Part shown: one piece after another, positions 1 through 4,149 of the stretch
Layout of the letters: the number at the start of each line of letters is the position of its first letter
Position numbering within the stretch: the first letter of the stretch is position 1
Source: Coriobacteriia bacterium
GTDB taxonomy: Bacteria > Actinomycetota > Coriobacteriia > Coriobacteriales > UBA8131
Direction of reading: 5' to 3'
Assembly (NCBI GenBank): GCA_009781525.1
Contig: WQXZ01000121.1
Span: forward strand, 1 to 5,395
Length of the DNA: 5,395 nucleotides
Program-made: the position numbers and the translations under genes
Notes under the pieces: model-generated
What the model was told of the DNA's origin: nothing
Database searches by the model: none
Seen by the model: only the letters and a program-made list of their open reading frames with translations

Positions 1-15
1 GAAAGCACCATTCTC

Positions 16-91
16 TGTGGCATATGCAACCGTTTTGTGGCATTTACCACATTTCTGTTGCATATGCAACGTAAAATGAGGCATTTCTGGC
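16..91. repeat. Phased array of four palindromic 15-bp sites (iteron-like)
   Basis: Four related units start at 16, 36, 56 and 77: TGTGGCATATGCAAC, TGTGGCATTTACCAC, TGTTGCATATGCAAC and the more degenerate TGAGGCATTTCTGGC. The spacing is 20, 20 and 21 bp, about two helical turns, so bound proteins would sit on one face of the DNA. Unit 3 contains the perfect 14-bp palindrome GTTGCATATGCAAC (57-70). Unit 2 reads TGTGG-N6-CCACA (36-51). Bases 6-10 (CACCA) may be the end of a further unit cut by the window edge. The repeats are visible directly. That they bind a dimeric regulator or an initiator-like protein is inference, and the protein is not in this window. Confidence 0.6.
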
Positions 92-133
92 GCCCAACCG
101 TAAAAAAGTTGCAGAAAACAGTGGAATCGCGGA

Positions 134-210
134 ATTGGGTTGGTTGTCAGGCTTCGTTGGTTCGGTTGGGTGGAGCGGCGAGTGGAGGTTGGGCGCAGTG
201 GTGGTGGTGC
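134..210 (+). other. G-rich, C-poor tract
   Basis: The plus strand here has only about 8 C in 76 bases, with many GG and GGG runs such as GGGTTGG, GGTTGGGTGG and GTGGTGGTGG. This differs sharply from the balanced composition of the neighbouring genes. It could form two-tetrad G-quadruplexes or favour R-loops, but it is equally consistent with unselected spacer DNA. Nothing in it supports a protein. Confidence 0.5.
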
Positions 211-347
211 CACCGCGCGGTAGTCGTCAGGACAAGTTCTGCGGAGGCGTTATTGAGACAGGTGGGAAAAGATGCACTCCGTACGAGCCTTACTGGTACC
301 TCCGATTATCTTTAAAAACATCGTGATTTTATCCATTGGTAAAGAGA

Positions 348-561
348 AGTGAAAAAATGGCACAGATTGACGGTTAGGCTTTGTAAACTGCAGGTTTTTC
401 TGTGAAAACACTCAAGGTTTGTCTGTAAAAGTCCGTTTCATAGCACAGAATTGGACAGACCATACAATTTGGTGCAAGCGATGTGGGCAGTTAGCACAGT
501 ACACAGTCGTTTGCTGCAAGTCTTCCAGAGCCCAACCGTCAATCTGTGCCATTTTTTCACT
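348..561. repeat. Long inverted repeat (33-bp arms, one mismatch) with foldable interior
   Basis: Positions 348-380 are the reverse complement of 529-561 over 33 bp, with a single mismatch (A376 opposite C533). Each arm contains GGCACAGATTGACGGTT or its complement and an A6/T6 run. Weaker pairing continues inward (381-392 with 515-528, with bulges). The interior can form three hairpins: 394-399/404-409 with a 4-nt loop, 416-425/452-461 including three G-U pairs, and 474-485/502-514 with one bulged base. I see no transposase and no target-site duplication at the edges. It may be a MITE-like remnant, a structured RNA, or two opposed copies of a regulatory element. I do not recognise the family. 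Confidence 0.65.
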
Positions 562-570
562 ACTTTCTGC

Positions 571-660
571 CAACGGGCGGCTTGGGGGGTTGCCGTGGGC
601 CGACGGAGGTTTGCGGGAGGCGGCAGCTGCGGTGGTGGAGGTTGATAGGTTGGCGGAGGC
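571..660 (+). other. Second G-rich tract, next to the inverted repeat
   Basis: Starting ten bases after the right arm of the inverted repeat, the plus strand becomes G-rich, with runs including GGGCGG, GGGGGG, GTGGG, GCGGGAGG and GGTGGTGGAGG. It shares the 9-mer GTGGAGGTT with the first G-rich tract (182-190 and 635-643). It ends just before the stop codon of the lipoprotein gene, so on the minus strand it would be a C-rich 3' untranslated region. No T-run follows that would make a standard intrinsic terminator. Confidence 0.45.
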
Positions 661-688
661 TCGCAATCGCTCGCTTGCGGCTGCCTGC

Positions 689-1750
689 CTATCTTGGTGC
701 TGCAACTTTAAAATTGAGTATCTCAGTTTCGTAGAGTATCTCGAGCACCTGCCTATATGAATCTGTCGTTACTATCTGAACGCTGAATTCGATTTCTTTG
801 ATTCTATCTATCCCGTCTTCCTCTAAGACCCTCAGAGGAAAGCCAACGGAAATGACCATATATTCAGTCTCACCATCTCTTATGAATGGACTATAGCTTT
901 CGTCAAAAGTAGTATCAAAATGCCTAACCCTGATTCCATTGATAGAACTGTTGTCTATTGATATGCCGATGTCTTGCTCATCGGTTTTCTCAATCATGAG
1001 AATCATCTGAGATCCAAAGGCCGGAATCTCATAGAAATCTAATAATGTGACGGTCACGCCTTCATACTCCGCAAGAACTTGGCGATCGATAAGTGAGTTC
1101 TGGACGATTGGTATGGGACGATCCGTTGCTGAATCATAGTTAAAAGTGAAAGTGTCAAAGATCTTAATAGCTTGATTGAACATCTCCTCGCTTGATGCTC
1201 GTATGTCCACCGTACGAAGCAATCCGTCAAATCCAACAAAAATGTATGAGACACCATAGCCGTCATATGGGATTCCGCCTACTGATGTATAGCTAAGTCG
1301 ATAGACTGGGTCAAGCAGACTATTATCAAGAGTGACGATGCTCTCTTCCCAATCAAAGACATTATCCGGAAGAATGTGCGGTGTCACTCGATACGAATAA
1401 AGTACCTCATCAATACATCGGCTTTTGTAGATGTTAAGAAAGATATCAGCTTCATCGGTTAGTGATGTAATCATTAGTCCATCGCGTACATAGGTTTGAT
1501 CTGCAGGGTTAAAGTAGCGTAGATAGTTCTCGTCATACCCGAGTTTTTCCCAGTATTGCTCGTCCTCCCACGGGTTCTTTATAGCAATCCAGCCATCTGG
1601 AACTATTAGATATCCCAAATAGTCGTCTCCAGAGTACTCCTCCCCAGTCTGTCTGCTGTTTGACGAGCTCTTACACGCAGGCAGGGAAACACCCAAGCAA
1701 AACACAAGAGCGATACAGACATAACGTCTCGTAATACTATTTAGTTTCAC
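689..1750 (-). CDS. Secreted lipoprotein, two-domain, unknown function
   Basis: 353-residue exported lipoprotein. The GTG at 1750 is chosen because GGGAGG lies 6 nt upstream (1757-1762), a promoter fits at 1790-1818, and the protein then opens with a textbook lipoprotein signal: positive charges (MKLNSITRR), a hydrophobic core (YVCIALVFCLGV) and lipobox LPAC with Cys26 as the lipidated residue, followed by a Ser/Asn linker. A start at ATG 1774 would add 8 residues but leave almost no leader. Residues about 46-205 (GYLIVPDGW to DTFTFNY) look like the alpha/beta fold of PsbP/DUF1795-type extracellular domains, a weak assignment. Residues about 226-345 (EYEGVTVTLL, then NSSINGI, then EEDGIDRIKEIEFSVQI) match the pattern of a beta-sandwich domain widespread in Firmicutes surface proteins, with the usual N-x-S-x-NG turn and GI-x-x-I-x-x-IEF strand. 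Anchored outside the membrane; ligand unknown. Confidence 0.85.
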   Translation of the reverse strand: MKLNSITRRYVCIALVFCLGVSLPACKSSSNSRQTGEEYSGDDYLGYLIVPDGWIAIKNPWEDEQYWEKLGYDENYLRYFNPADQTYVRDGLMITSLTDEADIFLNIYKSRCIDEVLYSYRVTPHILPDNVFDWEESIVTLDNSLLDPVYRLSYTSVGGIPYDGYGVSYIFVGFDGLLRTVDIRASSEEMFNQAIKIFDTFTFNYDSATDRPIPIVQNSLIDRQVLAEYEGVTVTLLDFYEIPAFGSQMILMIEKTDEQDIGISIDNSSINGIRVRHFDTTFDESYSPFIRDGETEYMVISVGFPLRVLEEDGIDRIKEIEFSVQIVTTDSYRQVLEILYETEILNFKVAAPR

Positions 1751-1756
1751 TATTGA

Positions 1757-1762
1757 CCTCCC
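1757..1762 (-). promoter_or_regulatory. Ribosome binding site deciding the GTG start of the lipoprotein
   Basis: On the minus strand GGGAGG is followed by 6 nt (TCAATA) and then GTG at 1750. The competing ATG at 1774 has only a GGGAG two bases in front of it, which is too close to work well. This site decides the start codon. Confidence 0.75.
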
Positions 1763-1789
1763 AATGGATTGCATTGCTCCCTGTTCGAG

Positions 1790-1818
1790 ATTATCGCAGA
1801 GTATTTATTGCTCTTCAA
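1790..1818 (-). promoter_or_regulatory. Sigma-70-type extended -10 promoter of the lipoprotein gene
   Basis: On the minus strand the -35 box TTGAAG (1813-1818) and the -10 box GATAAT (1790-1795) are separated by exactly 17 bp, and TGC directly precedes the -10 box, giving an extended -10. Transcription would start near 1783, leaving a leader of about 33 nt before GTG 1750 with the ribosome binding site inside it. It lies between the two minus-strand genes, so the lipoprotein can be transcribed independently. Confidence 0.65.
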
Positions 1819-1832
1819 GCATGCTGCTCTAC

Positions 1833-1844
1833 GATACTGGTATC
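1833..1844. promoter_or_regulatory. Short palindrome upstream of the lipoprotein promoter, possible operator
   Basis: GATACTGGTATC has 5-bp half-sites GATAC/GTATC around a two-base centre. It sits 14 bp upstream of the -35 box, where an activator could bind. With five-base half-sites, chance occurrence is quite possible. Confidence 0.3.
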
Positions 1845-1908
1845 AGCTTATCCCAATTCGCTCTGCTGGATACCTGCCACGAAACCTACACATCCACGTG
1901 TTGCTGCC

Positions 1909-2487
1909 TCAATAGGCAGCTAGTGCAGCAGCCAGGTCTTTCTTGGACTGAGGGTCTATGACCCAGGCTCCATCAATGCTGCGCTGATAGAAATTCAGGT
2001 CGATTGATCTGGATATCAGCTGTCCGCCGCGAAGGCTATCCATGAGAACTTCTCCACATGTTTTGTATGCTTCTTCGATATCGTCGGACTCTGATAGGTT
2101 ACCTATTATCTCGCCCATGATAGGCATTGCTTCCTCGATTGCAGCTTGAAGGCTTCGTGAGGTGATAACCACATTAACAGTCGCAGTGTCGCCATCTTGA
2201 ACTATTTCTCCGATCGTGAAATCGAAGTCTTTGAGCCACGCTTCGGCCAGCTCGCGAGGTTCGATGCTGAACTGCTCGCCAACTGCCAGCTGTTCTTGCA
2301 AGCTGGCTACCGCTGTGTCGTCGATCATCCTGATGCTCTCAAGCTCTGTCTCGACGGCCTCGTCTAAGGTCCTGGCGATTGGAATGCTGCTGTCTCCGTC
2401 CCCAGTATTAGTGAAAACCAATACAAGTGTGATAACAAGATTGACTACGAGAATCGCTGACATTATCAGCATCAAACGTTTTCGCAT
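1909..2487 (-). CDS. Small membrane-anchored surface protein, unknown function
   Basis: 192 residues. The ATG at 2487 is preceded by AAAGGA with a 5-nt gap, and the protein starts with a standard anchor: basic MRKR, a transmembrane helix at about residues 6-26 (MLIMSAILVVNLVITLVLVF), then an acidic linker. There is no lipobox, so it should stay as a single-pass protein with its C-terminus outside. The outer domain (about 45-192) is predicted alpha/beta; the stretch DFTIGEIVQDGDTATVNVVIT (88-108, split here as DFTIGEIV and QDGDTATVNVVIT) resembles the NTF2-like/DUF4878- or DUF5105-type domains of small surface proteins in Firmicutes and Coriobacteriia. The assignment is by pattern only. It ends in an Ala-rich tail (DLAAALAAY). 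The frame stays open upstream to 2724, but that part lies antisense in rmuC. It is divergent from rmuC and codirectional with the lipoprotein 158 bp downstream, so they may be functionally linked. Confidence 0.8.
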   Translation of the reverse strand: MRKRLMLIMSAILVVNLVITLVLVFTNTGDGDSSIPIARTLDEAVETELESIRMIDDTAVASLQEQLAVGEQFSIEPRELAEAWLKDFDFTIGEIVQDGDTATVNVVITSRSLQAAIEEAMPIMGEIIGNLSESDDIEEAYKTCGEVLMDSLRGGQLISRSIDLNFYQRSIDGAWVIDPQSKKDLAAALAAY

Positions 2488-2492
2488 TCTCT

Positions 2493-2498
2493 TCCTTT
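2493..2498 (-). promoter_or_regulatory. Ribosome binding site of the 192-residue surface protein
   Basis: On the minus strand AAAGGA is followed by AGAGA and then ATG at 2487. It picks this start over the upstream in-frame codons, and the encoded N-terminus is immediately a basic-plus-hydrophobic membrane anchor. Confidence 0.7.
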
Positions 2499-2583
2499 CA
2501 CTATCGCACTCTGGTCTTTCTCGGGTAGAATCTAAGCAAGTCTGCGCGCGTTCGCTGCGCTTGACCTGCATTGTAACCACGGC

Positions 2584-2590
2584 AAAGGGG
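2584..2590 (+). promoter_or_regulatory. Ribosome binding site of rmuC
   Basis: AAAGGGG is followed by 6 nt and then ATG at 2597. This sets the rmuC start and rules out the longer in-frame reading that begins at 2216 and runs antisense through the neighbouring gene. Confidence 0.7.
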
Positions 2591-2596
2591 TTTTGG

Positions 2597-4063
2597 ATGT
2601 TCGACATCACTTTATCAGCAGCAGAGCTGTTTTTGATCATCGCTCTGGCTTTTATCACTATTTTCATTGTTGTTGCCTCTAGTGTGCGACAGCGCAGGGC
2701 TATCGAGCACAACATTGAGAGCACAATTCAGCGCGAACTTGGTGATAATAATCGCCTTAATCAGCAGGCTACCGAGCTGATAGGTTCGCAACTGAACCAG
2801 CGAATTTCCGAGCAAACCGATTCACTTGGCTCTCGCATCAGCACTCAGACAGACTCGCTTGATACCCGCGTCACAGAGCAGACAAAAGCGTTGAACGAGC
2901 GATTGACGGAGCATACAAGCCAAACCAACGAGCGCCTGGCTGAGCAGAACAAGGCGACAAACCAACAGCTGATAGCACAAAACGAAGCCTTGAATAAGGA
3001 GCTGGCACGCAATCGTGAGGAGCTAAGTCGCGAGCTCAAGCAAGTGCGTGAAATCATGGAAGTACGCATTAAAGAGCTGCAGCAGGAGAATTCCAAGAAG
3101 CTTGATGAGATGCGAGCAACGGTTGATGAGAAGCTGTCCGAAACCTTGGAAAAGCGTTTTAGCGAAAGCTTCACTCTTATCAGTGACCGCCTGGAATCAG
3201 TCCAGCGCGGCTTGGGTGAGATGCAGCAACTGGCTGGAAATGTTACTGACCTGAAGAATATCCTGGCAAATGTGAAGACCAGAGGAAACTTTGGCGAGTA
3301 CCAGCTCAAAGCCTTGCTTGAAGAGGTGTTCACGCCAGACCAGTATGAGGCGAACTTCGCGCCCAAACCGCGTAGCCAGCAGCGGGTCGAGTTTGCGATT
3401 CGCATGCCAGGCAGAGCAGAAGAAGCGGTTTTTCTACCGATTGACTCGAAGTTTCCACTTGAAGATTATCAGCGTCTGCTTGATGCGTACGAGCAAGGCG
3501 GCAGCGAGGTCATAGCTGAACAGCGCCGCTTACTGCTGGCTCGCACTCGTCGTTTTGCTCTGGATATTAGGGATAAGTACATAAATCCCCCGCGGACAAC
3601 CGACTTTGCTGTAATGTTCGTACCAACCGAAGGGCTTTATGCAGAGCTGCTTCGAGAGCCTGGATTTGCCGATAACCTGCTGCGCAATCACAAGGTGCTC
3701 CTGGCAGGGCCGACGACTTTTATCGCATTGGTGTCGAGCCTGCAGGTTGGCTTTAGCACGCTGGCAATCGAGAAGCGCTCTAGTGAGGTTTGGAAGTTGC
3801 TGAGCTCAGTCAAGACCGAGTTTGCTACCTTTCAGTCGATTCTGGAGCGGGTTGATAAGCGCCTTGAGCAGGCAAGATCCGAGATCAGCACCGCCACACG
3901 CAAGACCAGCACTATCCAAAGCAAGCTGAAGGATGTAGCCGAGTTACCAGCTGCCGAAAGCGCCCTGTTGCTAGAAGGCGAAATAGATGATGCGCTGGAT
4001 AAAGACTACGGCGTTGACGCAGACGATGTCCTTGTAGTGGAGGTCGAGGTCGAAGACTGCTGA
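2597..4063 (+). CDS. rmuC: DNA recombination protein RmuC
   Basis: 488 residues, normal for the family. RmuC proteins limit inversions and recombination at short inverted repeats and carry a PD-(D/E)xK-like nuclease fold; the biochemical activity is little characterised. An N-terminal transmembrane helix (about 9-28, LFLIIALAFITIFIVVAS after AE) would anchor it with the rest in the cytoplasm. A long coiled coil follows (about 35-215), of which 70-190 falls into about eleven 11-residue repeats. The RmuC domain (about 218-440) shows RGNFGEYQL (229-237), VEFAIRMPG (264-272), LPIDSKFPLEDYQRL (280-294, with Asp283 and Lys285 as the DxK pair), TDFAVMFVPTEGLYAE (335-350) and GPTTFIALVSSLQ (371-383). 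Glu234, Glu265, Asp283 and Lys285 are the likely active-site set. The tail (about 460-488) is strongly acidic. It is divergent from the surface-protein gene and convergent with dnaB. Confidence 0.95.
   Translation: MFDITLSAAELFLIIALAFITIFIVVASSVRQRRAIEHNIESTIQRELGDNNRLNQQATELIGSQLNQRISEQTDSLGSRISTQTDSLDTRVTEQTKALNERLTEHTSQTNERLAEQNKATNQQLIAQNEALNKELARNREELSRELKQVREIMEVRIKELQQENSKKLDEMRATVDEKLSETLEKRFSESFTLISDRLESVQRGLGEMQQLAGNVTDLKNILANVKTRGNFGEYQLKALLEEVFTPDQYEANFAPKPRSQQRVEFAIRMPGRAEEAVFLPIDSKFPLEDYQRLLDAYEQGGSEVIAEQRRLLLARTRRFALDIRDKYINPPRTTDFAVMFVPTEGLYAELLREPGFADNLLRNHKVLLAGPTTFIALVSSLQVGFSTLAIEKRSSEVWKLLSSVKTEFATFQSILERVDKRLEQARSEISTATRKTSTIQSKLKDVAELPAAESALLLEGEIDDALDKDYGVDADDVLVVEVEVEDC
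2804..3166 (+). repeat. 11-residue (hendecad) repeat region inside rmuC
   Basis: Encodes residues 70-190 of RmuC. Successive 11-residue units line up without gaps: ISEQTDSLGSR, ISTQTDSLDTR, VTEQTKALNER, LTEHTSQTNER, LAEQNKATNQQ, LIAQNEALNKE, LARNREELSRE, LKQVREIMEVR, IKELQQENSKK, LDEMRATVDEK, LSETLEKRFSE. Position 1 is Ile, Leu or Val in every unit, position 8 is often Leu, Met or Val, and position 11 is Arg, Lys, Glu or Gln. The DNA copies have diverged, so this is protein-level periodicity rather than a recent tandem expansion. Confidence 0.7.
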
Positions 4064-4088
4064 CGGGGTGGTAAGGTGGTCGTTGCAG

Positions 4089-4149
4089 GCGGCTTGCAGT
4101 GCGCCAGGACGTGACGCGCGAAGGTGCGGTTTGCAGTGCGCTAGCCAGG
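4089..4149. repeat. Direct repeat in the rmuC-dnaB convergent gap
   Basis: GCGGCTTGCAGTGCGC (4089-4104) and GCGGTTTGCAGTGCGC (4126-4141) match at 15 of 16 positions, 37 bp apart. Both are followed by CAGG, directly in the first copy and after an extra TAGC in the second. A further TTGCAG lies at 4083-4088. The second copy ends one base before the dnaB stop codon. I see no hairpin followed by a T-run in this 86-bp gap, so neither gene has a recognisable intrinsic terminator here. Confidence 0.5.

Larger units (their letters stand above)
1..688. other. Non-coding, repeat-rich region without a credible gene
   Basis: I find no supported gene in this stretch. Short open frames exist on both strands, but they lack a convincing ribosome binding site, run through the repeats and G-rich tracts, and give translations biased to Gly/Trp/Val or Ala/Ser. 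From left to right it holds a phased array of palindromic sites (16-91), a G-rich C-poor tract (about 134-210), an A/T-richer stretch with no recognisable element (about 290-347), a long inverted repeat with a foldable interior (348-561) and a second G-rich tract (about 571-660). The region lies downstream of the minus-strand lipoprotein gene, which ends at 689. It could be the regulatory region of a gene beyond the left edge, a small mobile-element remnant, or a non-coding RNA locus. Confidence 0.7.
2488..2596. promoter_or_regulatory. Divergent control region between the surface protein and rmuC
   Basis: This 109-bp gap must hold promoters for both directions or leave rmuC dependent on a promoter I cannot place. 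Candidate -10 boxes are TAGAAT (2526-2531) on the plus strand and TACAAT (2570-2575) on the minus strand, but neither has a good -35 box at 16-18 bp. A short GCGC-N9-GCGC inverted repeat (2544-2560) lies between them. The gap itself is certain; the boxes are weak. Confidence 0.35.

Noticed and set aside
16..91. CRISPR array
   Set aside because: Units of about 15 bp with 5-6 bp gaps are far too short for CRISPR repeats and spacers, and there are no cas genes.
16..91. Sigma-54 promoters suggested by the TGGCA motif
   Set aside because: The TGGCA boxes are not followed by a TTGC box at the required -12 spacing, and the symmetry of the units points to operators.
37..326. Plus-strand reading frames of 92 and 63 residues
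   Set aside because: They come from the G-rich tract (Gly/Trp/Val bias), one starts inside the site array, and neither has a ribosome binding site.
348..561. Retron or group II intron RNA
   Set aside because: The branched fold raised the idea, but there is no reverse transcriptase in the window, and the 33-bp closing stem is much longer than retron a1/a2 repeats.
663..680. Intrinsic terminator of the lipoprotein gene (CGCAA-N8-TTGCG)
   Set aside because: The stem is only five base pairs and no T-run follows on the minus strand.
412..705. 97-residue minus-strand reading frame over the inverted repeat
   Set aside because: It begins at a TTG inside the end of the lipoprotein gene without a ribosome binding site, reads through both the G-rich tract and the repeat arm, and has no family-like pattern.
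419..760. 113-residue plus-strand reading frame
   Set aside because: It spans the structured interior, one repeat arm and the G-rich tract and then runs antisense into the lipoprotein gene; no coding signal.
2216..2596. Open upstream extension of rmuC on the plus strand
   Set aside because: It is antisense to the well-supported 192-residue surface protein, its translation is Ser/Leu-rich and unlike RmuC, and a ribosome binding site with a membrane-anchor start is present at 2597.
2488..2724. Upstream extension of the 192-residue surface protein on the minus strand
   Set aside because: It would overlap the start of rmuC and place 79 unrelated residues before a canonical MRKR membrane anchor that has its own ribosome binding site.
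2845..3405. 186-residue minus-strand frame within rmuC
   Set aside because: Ser/Arg/Cys-rich shadow of the rmuC coiled-coil codons.
3386..3412. Loss of the Asp in the nuclease-fold PD motif of RmuC (VEFAIRMPG)
   Set aside because: VEFAI with Glu and LPIDSKFP together form the usual version in one large RmuC subfamily, so this is not a broken active site.
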